Positions 45,803-54,584 of a stretch of 64,000 bases of DNA are shown here, one piece after another. Position numbers and translations under genes: made by a program. The notes beneath the pieces are model-generated. The model was not told the origin of the DNA and ran no database searches. It saw nothing but the letters and a program-made list of their open reading frames with translations. The stretch is from positions 108,112 through 172,111 of the forward strand of contig CAYTLK010000001.1 in NCBI GenBank assembly GCA_964438515.1, read 5' to 3'. How positions within the stretch are numbered: the stretch's first letter is position 1; every line of letters begins with the position of its first letter. Source of the stretch: RGIG3701 sp964438515. Its GTDB lineage: Bacteria > Planctomycetota > Planctomycetia > Pirellulales > Thermoguttaceae.

Positions 45803-47320
45803 ATGCAGTCTTGCTATCAGGGAATTTCGCCGGTCAGTCTTCGGAAAATTCTGCCTTCTGCGGAACTTTTTGGAGGCGACGATTACACCATGCTGAATGG
45901 TGCGGCCGACGTGGAAAAAATCCATCCAGGGGATGTGTTCTTTGCACTTTCTGCGGATTCCGGAAGCTGTGAAACACAGATTCAGGAAGCTGTCGCGCGA
46001 GGTGCCGGCGCCATTGTGTCGCAGGAAATGACGAGCAATCCTTTTAAAACGACCCCTGAAGGACGTTTGGTCCCCTTTTTTCTCGTCGAGTCGGCTCAAA
46101 GTGCCTACGCGCGTTCCTGTCAGGCGCTCTATCGTTTCCCAGCTCGCCAGATGTACATGGTGGGAATTACCGGAACAAGCGGAAAAACAACGACCGCGTT
46201 TCTTGCCGCAGCGATTTTGGGCGCTGCGCAAAAAAACGTGGGGCTTTTGAACTCGCTGGGATGTTTCGACGGAATGGACGCTTCGGGAAATTCCATCGCA
46301 AATCTTCCGCCAAAACGCACCGGAAGCTGGTTGTCGCGCATGCAGCAGAACGACTGTTCCCATGCGGTCGTGGAGGTTTCCAGTCAGGCGCTCGATCAAT
46401 CCCGGTTGGAGGGAATAGATTTCAATACGATTTGCGTAACAAATATAATGCGCGCGCATCTCGATTTTCACGGTTCGATCGATAATTATCGGAAAGCGAA
46501 AATGCGCATTTTCGAATATCTCGACTGCGGCGGAACGGCCGTTCTGAATGCGGACGACCCGATCGTCGCGGACGTGCGGAACTGGCTGCGTATTCCGGCT
46601 CTGACGTTTGGAATCAGCGAGCCTGCGGACGTTTCCGGAATGGTTCTGGAACAATGTCCTTCGGAACAGACGATCCTGCTTTCTGCCGGAGGAGTGACGC
46701 TCCCTTTACGTACGAGAATCGTAGGAAACCATTACATTTACGACTGTCTGGCGGCGGCGGCGCTGGGGCTTCAAATGGAAATCGACCTTCCGACCATCGT
46801 GCGCGGCATCGAGTCGGTGGATTCGATTCCGGGACGCATGGAACGCATTGAGTGCGGCCAGCCGTTTTCCGTTTTTGTTGATGCGGCTCACACGCCGGAA
46901 GAGCTAAAATCAACGCTTCTTTTCCTTCGCGAGGTCGTTTCCGGACGCATTCTAACCGTTTTTGGAACGCCTGGAACCTCCCGAAATTCTCGACGAAACG
47001 TGCTGGGGGAAATTGCGTCCCGACTTTCGGACCATCTGATTCTTTCGGACTGCAATCCCGAAAATGAACGTCCCGAAACCATCATCGAAGACGTTTTGAA
47101 GGGGGTTTCGAGCCGCAGAATGAAGCGTGTGGAGGTCTGTCATTCCCGCTCTCTGGCGATCGAAAAAGCGCTCGACCTCGCCGAACCGGGAGACTGCGTT
47201 GTGATTGCGGGAAAAGGAAGCGAAAAATTCCAACTCGTCGGTCAAAATGCATTGAGACACGATGATCGGGAAATCGCGAAACGCTGGCTGTTTGAAAATG
47301 CCGGAAAATTTATGAAATAA
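45803..47320 (+). CDS. murE: MurE-like Mur ligase
   Basis: Mur ligases add amino acids to UDP-MurNAc peptides. MurE adds the third residue. The three-domain layout is present: N-terminal segment, P-loop ITGTSGKTTTAFLAA, IMRAHLDFHGS and VDAAHTPEELKS in the middle and last domains. The segment of MurE that recognises meso-diaminopimelate (DNPR) reads SDCNPENE here, and the KGHE-type block reads AGKGSEKFQLVG. So the enzyme is divergent, and the added residue cannot be read from motifs. It is 505 residues long and has no mur neighbours. Confidence 0.75.
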   Translation: MQSCYQGISPVSLRKILPSAELFGGDDYTMLNGAADVEKIHPGDVFFALSADSGSCETQIQEAVARGAGAIVSQEMTSNPFKTTPEGRLVPFFLVESAQSAYARSCQALYRFPARQMYMVGITGTSGKTTTAFLAAAILGAAQKNVGLLNSLGCFDGMDASGNSIANLPPKRTGSWLSRMQQNDCSHAVVEVSSQALDQSRLEGIDFNTICVTNIMRAHLDFHGSIDNYRKAKMRIFEYLDCGGTAVLNADDPIVADVRNWLRIPALTFGISEPADVSGMVLEQCPSEQTILLSAGGVTLPLRTRIVGNHYIYDCLAAAALGLQMEIDLPTIVRGIESVDSIPGRMERIECGQPFSVFVDAAHTPEELKSTLLFLREVVSGRILTVFGTPGTSRNSRRNVLGEIASRLSDHLILSDCNPENERPETIIEDVLKGVSSRRMKRVEVCHSRSLAIEKALDLAEPGDCVVIAGKGSEKFQLVGQNALRHDDREIAKRWLFENAGKFMK

Positions 47321-47346
47321 GAAACGGAAATAACCAACGTTTTTGA

Positions 47347-48282
47347 TTATCGCACCAACAAGGAGAGCAGCGCACGCAGAAGAAGACGGATTTTCACTCC
47401 TTTTCCAATCACGGGCCGCCTCTCCCAGACGCGAAAGTTAATTTTTCGAACAGATTTCAAGATAGCGCGTCCGCCGTCATGAAAAAGACGAATTTCGAGA
47501 CGAAAACGACGCGGGACGCGATTCACAAGCGGACGTCCCGCCTCAAAAAACGATTCCGCCCACGCGGTCTCTTCCTCCATGAGACGCTGAAAATCCGGCG
47601 AAATACGTTCCTGTTCGAAATCGGATTTTGAGTAACCGAACCGTCGCCGATCCTCTTCCGGAATATAGATTCGTCGTTTTTCACGCCAGTCGCGCGCCGT
47701 ATCCTGCCAGAAATTCGCAAGCTGGAGGCCGGTACAAATCGCATCCGACATCTGAAACGACACAGAATCCGTCGTCCCCGCAAGATACAAAATCAGCCGA
47801 CCCACCGGATTGGCCGAGTTTTTGCAATAATCGAGAAGCTCCGCACGGGTTTTATATTCGTGCACTATTCTATCCTGACGAAACGCAGTCAGAAGGTCCG
47901 AGAAGAGAGATTTTGGGATCTGAAATTCCTCAACCGTCCTCTTAAGCGCGATGAAAACCGGGTACAAAGGCGCGTCCCCGGCGTAAAGCGCGTCGAGCTG
48001 CGCTTCCCACCAGTCGAGCAAAAGCAGCGACTCGCCGTTTTCCGACACTTCATCCCCCAAATCATCCGCCCAACGGCAGTATGCGTACAGTGAATAGAAA
48101 TGCATACGTAAATTTCTTGGCAGAAAAAACGTTGCAACCGTAAAATTTTCGTAATGTTTTTGCGCGAGGGAACGACAATAAGCGTTCGATTCCTCAATCG
48201 AAGGAATTTTGTAGGATTCATCGAAGGTTTTTGGGCCGTAAAAGATTAAATCTTGTACAGGAAATCCGGTTGAAAGCTGCAT
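47347..48282 (-). CDS. hpnC: Squalene synthase-family enzyme HpnC
   Basis: HpnC belongs to the squalene/phytoene synthase family and, with HpnD and HpnE, makes squalene for hopanoids and related lipids by way of hydroxysqualene. The two aspartate-rich metal sites are YCRWADDLGDE (about residue 70) and ANFWQDTARDWREKRRIYIP (about residue 190). The N-terminal block SNAYCRSLAQKHYENF is typical. 311 residues is normal. hpnD and hpnE are not in the window. It converges with the MurE-like gene. Confidence 0.88.
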   Translation of the reverse strand: MQLSTGFPVQDLIFYGPKTFDESYKIPSIEESNAYCRSLAQKHYENFTVATFFLPRNLRMHFYSLYAYCRWADDLGDEVSENGESLLLLDWWEAQLDALYAGDAPLYPVFIALKRTVEEFQIPKSLFSDLLTAFRQDRIVHEYKTRAELLDYCKNSANPVGRLILYLAGTTDSVSFQMSDAICTGLQLANFWQDTARDWREKRRIYIPEEDRRRFGYSKSDFEQERISPDFQRLMEEETAWAESFFEAGRPLVNRVPRRFRLEIRLFHDGGRAILKSVRKINFRVWERRPVIGKGVKIRLLLRALLSLLVR

Positions 48283-48312
48283 TTTGATATTCGTTCCTTA
48301 ATTTTTTGGACT

Positions 48313-48594
48313 TTATTCCAAATTTTTCAATTTTCGGTCTCTCATTCGGTACTTAATCACAAGCGTCATTGCACTGAGAACCATAAAAATATTGATGATG
48401 TAAAACCATCCGACCCAGTTCCAGCCCCCAATAAAACGAGCGAGACCAAGTAAATATCCAAGCACAATCAGCGTGTAAAACCGCAAACTGACGCCGCCGC
48501 ACTGTTTGGAAGACCAAAGTTTCCACAATCCGATCGGCCAGCTGGCACCAAAACAGATCATCATTCCTGCTTCAAAAATCAAATTCCAGTTCAT
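48313..48594 (-). CDS. Small PQ-loop-like membrane protein, 93 aa
   Basis: Three hydrophobic segments are visible (MMICFGASWPIGLWKLW, YTLIVLGYLLGLARF, IINIFMVLSAMTLV). The first carries the A-S-W-P-x-G motif, which resembles the PQ-loop of semiSWEET-type transporters. Such proteins work as dimers to move small sugars or other solutes. GGAAG lies 8 nt before the ATG. Its start is 30 nt upstream of hpnC on the same strand, so it may be co-transcribed with it. Confidence 0.6.
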   Translation of the reverse strand: MNWNLIFEAGMMICFGASWPIGLWKLWSSKQCGGVSLRFYTLIVLGYLLGLARFIGGWNWVGWFYIINIFMVLSAMTLVIKYRMRDRKLKNLE

Positions 48595-48684
48595 CAGAAA
48601 ATCTTCCCCGGGGGGGTTCCTTTTTTTTCGAATGTGATTATAATATAAAGTATAAAAAAAGTATAACAGCCCAAAAGTATAACA

Positions 48685-48766
<82 letters not shown>

Positions 48767-48779
48767 CTCCCAAACAAGA

Positions 48780-48808
48780 AAAGCACCCGACGAAAAGGTG
48801 CTTTTTTT
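48780..48808 (+). terminator. Terminator of tRNA-Leu
   Basis: AAAGCACC (48780-48787) pairs with GGTGCTTT (48797-48804), then Ts. Confidence 0.85.
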
Positions 48809-48851
48809 GTTTGAATACACGGAATTCACAAACTTTTTCTTTCTCTTCGTC

Positions 48852-49796
48852 TCATTCGGGATTCTTGAAGAGACAGCTGATCGACTCGTTGAAGTGGAGT
48901 CGGCGAATTGCTTCCCCCAGCAGCGGCGCTACGGATAAAACTTTGACGCGATTGGGCGTGCGTTCCGGCGTCAGCGGAATCGTGTCGGTCACCACAATTT
49001 CTTCAATCGGAGCGGCATTCAGTTTTTCAACCGCCGGTCCGCAAAGAACCGCATGCGTCGCCGCAACATAAACCTTCGACGCGCCCGCATCTTTCACCAT
49101 TTGAGCCGCTCCGCAAATGGAACCGGCCGTGCTGATCATGTCGTCGAACAGAATTGCGACTTTTCCATCCACGGAGTCGCCTGTAATGTTTGCCTGCTCG
49201 GTTTCCGTGGCGCTCGAACGACGTTTATCGACGATTGCAAGCCCGCCGCCCAGAACGTGCTGGTGTTTGAGACTGCGTTTCGCGCTTCCCGCATCCGGAC
49301 TCACAATCACGAGTTGGTCTTCCGGAATCTGCAGGGATTTAAAGTATTTGTCGAGCACAATCGACGCATTCAGATGATCGACGGGGATGTTAAAAAATCC
49401 TTCAATCTGCGCCGCATGCAAATCCATCGCCAAAATTCGATCCGCACCCGCTTCCGTCAGAAGGTTTGCAACGAGTTTGGCCGTAATTGGAACGCGTCCG
49501 TCGTCTTTTCGGTCCTGACGCGCATAACCGAAGTAAGGAATAACGCACGTAATTCTTCTCGCGTTCGCACGCCGAAAACACTCAATGAGGATGAGCAATT
49601 CCATCACGCTTTCGTTGACGGGCTGACAGGTGGATTGGATGAGGAAAATATCATGGCCGCGGACGTTATCCTCGATTTTGCAGAAAATCTCTCCATCGGG
49701 GAAATTCGTAATGTGCAGCGTTCCCAAGGGCTGGCGAAGATATTCGGAAATACCTTTAGCAAGACCAGGATTGGCGCGTCCAGTGAAAATTTTCAT
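48852..49796 (-). CDS. prs: Ribose-phosphate pyrophosphokinase
   Basis: PRPP synthase feeds nucleotide, histidine and tryptophan synthesis. Signatures: FPDGEIFCKIEDNVRG, YFGYARQDRKDDG (flexible loop), DLHAAQIEGFF, VSPDAGSAKRS and the PRPP loop ILFDDMISTAGS. 314 residues from the Met at 49796 is the normal length. Longer in-frame starts add a hydrophobic stretch that the family lacks. GAGG lies about 8 nt upstream. Confidence 0.95.
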   Translation of the reverse strand: MKIFTGRANPGLAKGISEYLRQPLGTLHITNFPDGEIFCKIEDNVRGHDIFLIQSTCQPVNESVMELLILIECFRRANARRITCVIPYFGYARQDRKDDGRVPITAKLVANLLTEAGADRILAMDLHAAQIEGFFNIPVDHLNASIVLDKYFKSLQIPEDQLVIVSPDAGSAKRSLKHQHVLGGGLAIVDKRRSSATETEQANITGDSVDGKVAILFDDMISTAGSICGAAQMVKDAGASKVYVAATHAVLCGPAVEKLNAAPIEEIVVTDTIPLTPERTPNRVKVLSVAPLLGEAIRRLHFNESISCLFKNPE

Positions 49797-50008
49797 GATT
49801 GGGCCTCGAAAAATGGTGATCAAAAAAAGGGTATAAAATGGAATCTTTCCTATTATAACCAATCCTGAAAATACAAAAAGGGGGCGGGGCGGAAATATTC
49901 GCAAATTCCTTAAAGGAACTTTTAAAAACTCAATATTAAAATATTAAAGGAAGTTCTAAAAACCTCCTTAAAAACACATTCCGATTCGGAATATGCTGGT
50001 TCTACAAT

Positions 50009-50081
50009 GAAATTCAGTTTTCACAAAGACTTCGGGAGCCGTGGTGCGCAGCTCCAACGGCGGACAGGAAAACTGAAATTC
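50009..50081. other. Large stem-loop between LysM gene and prs
   Basis: TTCAGTTTTC (50013-50022) pairs perfectly with GAAAACTGAA (50068-50077). The enclosed 45 nt contains a second pair, GGAGC/GCTCC, around 50035-50055. No T-run follows. Upstream (49910-49965), two AATATTAAA-like and two AGGAA-TTTTAAAAAC-like stretches resemble the first part of repeat family 1. Confidence 0.5.
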
Positions 50082-50100
50082 AAAATAGTGTTAGTATACG

Positions 50101-50868
50101 TTACTCCCGCTCCGGAATTTCAAGCACGACTCCGATCGGCAGTTCCTCTTCGTTCGTCAGTTTATCACGATTTTTTTCATAAATTTCATGCGAGCGCGCC
50201 GAATCGCCGAGATATCGCGACGCCATTCGTTCCAGAGAGTCGCCGTCTTCCACCACATGCACACGCGGACCATAAAGCGACCGGCCGTTGATTCCGGAAT
50301 GAATGGGAATCAGATTCAGATTTTCGTTCTGCCCCACCCGAGTCACAGCAGAACGCGATGCGACCTGACGACTGTCGATCATCGGACTTTCACTCAAAAA
50401 AGAGCTGCTGAAAATGTCGTTGTCGGGCAGTTTCGTCTGAAGGGAAGTCGTTTTCGACGAATTCTCCGCATCACTTTCATTTCCGTCTCCATTTTCATTC
50501 CCGCTTTCATCCCCGCTTTCCTCCAGGAATCGGGATTCCGGATACGCGCCCGGCACATCAACCCCCGATGCAGAATCAGCCGACTTCTGCGTTGAAGAGG
50601 ACGAGGATGAAGAGGAGCTTTCGGCAGTCTCTTCCTGCGGTTCCGCCGCCGCCTCATCCGCATCCGCGATTTGCTGGAGGTCAATCGGAATGCATACAAG
50701 CGAGACGTCCGACGGATTGCTCAGGGGGATATTCGAGATCTCAAGAACTTCAGGTTTTTCAACCGTCATTTTGGGCGCCACCCTCCAAAACTTCGACGGA
50801 ATGACCGTCGCGAGCAGCAACATAAGAACGCAAAACATAATAAACGAATAAATACGAACTTTTTGCAT
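50101..50868 (-). CDS. Membrane-anchored LysM domain protein, 255 aa
   Basis: LysM domains bind peptidoglycan or chitin-like polymers. The N-terminus is a membrane anchor (IYSFIMFCVLMLLLATVIP). Residues about 70-165 are disordered and acidic with a poly-Ser run of nine. The C-terminal LysM is VHVVEDGDSLERMASRYLGD to LPIGVVLEIPE, with the usual V-x-x-G-D-(S/T)-L start. It may tether the envelope to a glycan layer. GGAAT lies 6 nt before the ATG. Confidence 0.82.
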   Translation of the reverse strand: MQKVRIYSFIMFCVLMLLLATVIPSKFWRVAPKMTVEKPEVLEISNIPLSNPSDVSLVCIPIDLQQIADADEAAAEPQEETAESSSSSSSSSTQKSADSASGVDVPGAYPESRFLEESGDESGNENGDGNESDAENSSKTTSLQTKLPDNDIFSSSFLSESPMIDSRQVASRSAVTRVGQNENLNLIPIHSGINGRSLYGPRVHVVEDGDSLERMASRYLGDSARSHEIYEKNRDKLTNEEELPIGVVLEIPERE

Positions 50869-51002
50869 GATGATTCCTTTCGTCTGGAATAGATACTATT
50901 TTTATGAACAGTCACTCCTAGTGTTCAATTCAATTATACATCATAAAAACAGTTTTGAGACAAAAAAAAGAAAAAATATCCAAAAAAATCCGGGTCCCCC
51001 CA

Positions 51003-51030
51003 TTGAAAAATATCGAAAATGAGTTATAAC
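51003..51030 (+). promoter_or_regulatory. Promoter of tRNA-Pro
   Basis: TTGAAA (51003-51008) and TATAAC (51025-51030) with 16-nt spacing. The tRNA starts 50 nt after the -10 box. Confidence 0.6.
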
Positions 51031-51079
51031 ATCATTTCAGTTGAGACGTTGAAAAGATATTTTCTTCAATACAACACTT

Positions 51080-51154
51080 CGGGGCGTAGCTCAGCCTGGC
51101 TAGAGCGCTGCGTTCGGGACGCAGAGGTCGCTGGTTCAAATCCAGTCGCCCCGA
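51080..51154 (+). tRNA. tRNA-Pro(CGG)
   Basis: Acceptor CGGGGCG pairs with CGCCCCG, with the C1-G72 pair typical of bacterial tRNA-Pro. The anticodon stem CTGCG/CGCAG holds loop TTCGGGA, anticodon CGG at 51115-51117. The T arm is GCTGG TTCAAAT CCAGT. CCA is not encoded. Confidence 0.95.
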
Positions 51155-51170
51155 CTTATTCTTTCTCCTA

Positions 51171-51204
51171 AAACCAATCGATTTTTCGGTCGATTGGTTT
51201 TTTT
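51171..51204 (+). terminator. Terminator of tRNA-Pro
   Basis: AAACCAATCGA (51171-51181) pairs with TCGATTGGTTT (51190-51200), then Ts. Confidence 0.88.
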
Positions 51205-51242
51205 ATGCTTCTATCTTACTTCAATCCTCTGAAATCTCATGT

Positions 51243-52520
51243 TTATTTTCTGTCCAGTTTTCTGTAATTAATCCACGCGGACATTACGTGCTGCACATTA
51301 TCGATTCGAATAATGTACTCTTTCTTTTTTCTGCCGGGAAGCCGCCAGGCTGCAGAACCTGGAAGGCCGCCGCGAAGATATTTTCCGGTAACTTGGGCAT
51401 TCAGGAGAAACTGCGCAATCTGGTCGATTGCCGGAAGGAGCTTGCGCTGATACGCATCGTCCCCCTCAACCACGTTGTAAATCGCGATGAGTCCCTCCAT
51501 CTTCGTTCCGTTGCTGCACGGACTGATGTTCCCGCCCATGGAACCATCCGCAAACGTTCCGGTTCCGTGAATCTGCGAGGGAAGCACCATCTCCGCCATC
51601 TGTTTTGCATGAAAAATCAGCCGTTCTTTTTCCTTCTCCGTCAGCCCATTGTCGGACATTCGGAACAGTTTTTCCGTCCCCAGCATCGCCCAATGGTCGA
51701 ATTCTGGCACGATTTTCATATCTTTTCGCAAGTCGGCGAGATAGAGCAGCGCTTTTTTGGCGCCGTCGAGCCATTTTTTCTGCGGGTCCGCCTCGTAGAG
51801 ATACAAAAGTCCGAGAGCCGCCTCGCCGGGATAGTAGGTGGACAAAAACTCATCATCCACCGATTTCGTCGAATAGATATATTTCGAGTGAAAACTCCCA
51901 TCTTCTTTTTGCAGATAAAGCACAAAATCCCCTAATCCGCGAATAATTTCCGGTTTCGCGTCGGGTTCGGTCAGAAGATTCGACATTCCGATGAGCGCCA
52001 GCCCGGCAGCCCCCAGTTTCGCCTGCGGTTCCGGATTGGATTCTTCTTCGGGAAGCGACACGATGGTGTACATTCCTCCGTCGATGGGACGCACGTAATT
52101 TTCGAGAATATACCGCGACAGTTTCAAACGCGTTTCGTGCATCTCAGTTCCCGGAAATTCTTTATCGTACAAATAAGTCGCGTAAATCGTCCCTGCGTGA
52201 CGCAAAACGTTGTATTTGGTCAAATCCGTAAGGAGGGCCGGATTGAGATGACGTTCGTAATTCACCCGCCCGTTAGCATTCGTGTTGGCGATGATGTACC
52301 CCGCCGCAAGATGGATTCCGTCGAGCACCGGAACCGCCGGACGTGCGGAAGAACGCGCCCTCTCTTGAGACGTAGCGGCCGCCTTATTCTTACTGGTTTG
52401 CACAGATTCCTCATCTTTCGCATTTCCCCGAAACGTCACAAAGAGACCGGCTGCAAGAAACGCTGCGACGATTGCGATCTGCAGTCGGCCGCGAAGTATT
52501 TTTTGAAAACTGAGTATCAT
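51243..52520 (-). CDS. Membrane-anchored alpha/alpha-toroid-like protein, 425 aa
   Basis: The N-terminus has a signal anchor (IAIVAAFLAAGLFVTF), so the bulk lies outside the cytoplasm. The rest shows repeated helical hairpins with glycine turns (LRHAGTIYATYLYDKEF, AKLGAAGLALIGMSNLL, YYPGEAALGLLYLYEADP, DHWAMLGTEKLFRMS), the pattern of six-hairpin glycosidases or lanthionine-cyclase-like toroids. GMYTIV and DGSFHSKY resemble substrate-facing loops. I cannot name the family. The start at 52520 is chosen because GGAGA has 6 to 8 nt spacing to it, while the Met three codons earlier overlaps that signal. Confidence 0.65.
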   Translation of the reverse strand: MILSFQKILRGRLQIAIVAAFLAAGLFVTFRGNAKDEESVQTSKNKAAATSQERARSSARPAVPVLDGIHLAAGYIIANTNANGRVNYERHLNPALLTDLTKYNVLRHAGTIYATYLYDKEFPGTEMHETRLKLSRYILENYVRPIDGGMYTIVSLPEEESNPEPQAKLGAAGLALIGMSNLLTEPDAKPEIIRGLGDFVLYLQKEDGSFHSKYIYSTKSVDDEFLSTYYPGEAALGLLYLYEADPQKKWLDGAKKALLYLADLRKDMKIVPEFDHWAMLGTEKLFRMSDNGLTEKEKERLIFHAKQMAEMVLPSQIHGTGTFADGSMGGNISPCSNGTKMEGLIAIYNVVEGDDAYQRKLLPAIDQIAQFLLNAQVTGKYLRGGLPGSAAWRLPGRKKKEYIIRIDNVQHVMSAWINYRKLDRK

Positions 52521-52781
52521 TTCAATCATCTCCTTTATCTGATTTTTGGATTCTTATTTCCCATTAATATTTATCAAATCCTTCCAAACGTGTCAAGTGG
52601 ATTTTCCGTTAAAAAAGGAAGAACAGAAGAACCTTTCAAAAAAACGTCACGTAGTTAATATTTAGTAACTAAATGAATACAGAAACCGCGTCCGAATGAC
52701 CGATAATCAAAGATGTATTTTCTGCAAAATTTTCGTTTTGAGCAATCCGTGAGTCCATTTTTCAGAACCGAGGGGGATTCC

Positions 52782-54344
52782 ATGACACCAAAAATCCGTT
52801 TTGCCGCCGTGCTTTTAAGCAGTTTAATGAGTTTGGGACTGGGCGTAAATATAGAGGAATCGACGGCCGCGCCGCATGGTTCGCCCACTCGGCCGGAACC
52901 GAACAAGCCGATTCGTCATGATTCGTTCCATTCGACCCGTCCAGAGTCGCAGCCCAAATCCCGACCAGAATCCAGGCCTCAATCTCGGCCGCAGCCGCAA
53001 TCCCGACCAGAATCCCGACCCAGCGAGCGTCCGACTCGGCCTTTACCGCGTATTGAAGCCAAACCGCATAAGCAGCCGGACCCCCGCCCCAGTTTACGGC
53101 CCAGCGAGAGACCCGGAAACCGCCCGGAATCGCGTCCCGATTTCAAACCNNNNNNNNNNNNNNNNNNNNNNNNNNNNNNNNNNNNNNNNNNNNNNNNNNN
53201 NNNNNNNNNNNNNNNNNNNNNNNNNNNNNNNNNNNNNNNNNNNNNNNNNCGTCCCGATTTCAAACCCGGTGAAAGACCCGGAAATCGTCCCAACTGGCGG
53301 CCCGACGACCGACCCGATTATCGTCCGGACCCGCACCACGGACACTTTGACCCGCACCACGGGCACATGGACCCGCATCGATTCCACGAGCCGCCCATGC
53401 GTCACCCGCTGTTTTTCCTTCCGCCGCCTCCGCCGGTTTACTGGCAGCAAACGGTCATCGTTTTGCCGAACGAAGACCCGATGGATGGGCTGTATTATTA
53501 CGACGATTCCCCGACGACTTCCGCGCCTGCGCCGTCGTACGATTATCTGAGCGAGCCTCAAAACCGAATTTATTCGTGGGACGTGTTTCGTTTTTACGGC
53601 TGGCTGCAGCAGTACAGACCGTTCCATCCCGCTTGGGTGACGTCGTGCGATCAAGGGGTCGGATTCGCCGCCTCGTACAATCTCGACCAGTCGCGGTACT
53701 ATTACTACCCGCCGAACTGTGTGATTCCCGGAACGGAATTCATCGACAGCGGTACGGGTCAGAACTTCGTGTTCAATCCTTCCGCAGCAAATCAGAAACT
53801 TTTGCCGGACGTTCAAAAAACGCTGACTCCCGAAGAGGTCGACAGCGCGTGGGACTTCATTTACGGGGCCGATGCGTACTACATCAATGGCCGGGCGGTT
53901 CAGGCAGAAGAAAACTACGCACGCGCCATGATCGCGCAGCCGACGATGCCGGACCCGTGGTTCCGTCTGGCGGTTGTGGAAATGGCACGGCAAAACTATC
54001 CGCAGGCGGCGCAGAACGCCATCAAATGCCTCGACCTGTCGCAAAACTGGCCGGCAAGTCCTTTTGCGCTTGATGATATGTACAAATATCAACGGTTGCA
54101 AAAACAGCGCGATTTGCAGGCTCTGTCGTCTGCCGCCTCGCGGGACCCTGGAAACAGCGAACTGCAGATGCTGCTCGGTCTGATGCGCTACGCAGACTCG
54201 CTGGGAAGTGCGGAGGGCGGAAAAGTCGCCATGAATCATTTTCGGAATGCGGTCCGTCTCGATCCGGGACTGGAACGTTATTTGGGAAATCTCATTCAGT
54301 TTTTGGACTCCCAAACCACAGCGCAAACGATTTCGGAACAGTAA
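52782..54344 (+). CDS. Secreted Arg/Pro-repeat protein with C-terminal TPR region, gap inside
   Basis: The signal peptide is MTPKIRFAAVLLSSLMSLGL. A long Arg/Pro/Ser repeat follows (ESRPQSRPQPQSRPESRP, RPGNRPESRPDFK), broken by a gap, then His/Asp repeats (DPHHGHFDPHHGHMDPHR) that may bind metal. The central part is Tyr/Pro-rich (RYYYYPPNCV). The C-terminal 170 residues are helical repeats of TPR type (AQNAIKCLDLSQNWPAS, GNSELQMLLGLMRYADS). The positively charged extension suggests binding to an anionic envelope polymer. The start at 52782 has GAGGGGG upstream. Confidence 0.7.
   Translation: MTPKIRFAAVLLSSLMSLGLGVNIEESTAAPHGSPTRPEPNKPIRHDSFHSTRPESQPKSRPESRPQSRPQPQSRPESRPSERPTRPLPRIEAKPHKQPDPRPSLRPSERPGNRPESRPDFKXXXXXXXXXXXXXXXXXXXXXXXXXXXXXXXXXXRPDFKPGERPGNRPNWRPDDRPDYRPDPHHGHFDPHHGHMDPHRFHEPPMRHPLFFLPPPPPVYWQQTVIVLPNEDPMDGLYYYDDSPTTSAPAPSYDYLSEPQNRIYSWDVFRFYGWLQQYRPFHPAWVTSCDQGVGFAASYNLDQSRYYYYPPNCVIPGTEFIDSGTGQNFVFNPSAANQKLLPDVQKTLTPEEVDSAWDFIYGADAYYINGRAVQAEENYARAMIAQPTMPDPWFRLAVVEMARQNYPQAAQNAIKCLDLSQNWPASPFALDDMYKYQRLQKQRDLQALSSAASRDPGNSELQMLLGLMRYADSLGSAEGGKVAMNHFRNAVRLDPGLERYLGNLIQFLDSQTTAQTISEQ
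53150..53249. other. Assembly gap (100 Ns) in Arg/Pro repeat
   Basis: The same sequence, CGTCCCGATTTCAAACC, occurs on both sides, so the gap sits in a tandem repeat and the real repeat number is unknown. Confidence 0.95.
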
Positions 54345-54471
54345 CCGCTTGCGGAAAGCATAAAATAGTTCATTCCTTTCAGAATTTTCAGAAAATTTCA
54401 AAACTTTTCAGAAAAAACGCTGCGGGGAATGAACTATTTCAAAAATTTCTCCCTGCTTCTGCTTTTCCTGC

Positions 54472-54499
54472 TTGACATTTTCCGCGTTTGTGATAAACT
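54472..54499 (+). promoter_or_regulatory. Promoter of lysC
   Basis: TTGACA (54472-54477) is a consensus -35 box. TAAACT (54494-54499) preceded by TGTGA is a plausible -10 with 16-nt spacing, about 85 nt before the start codon. Confidence 0.5.
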
Positions 54500-54584
54500 G
54501 GTATAAGTTACACTTCGTACCGCTTCAGAATTGCTGGAACGAACGAATTTACAGGTTCACAAATCATTTACAAAAGTCAAAAAA

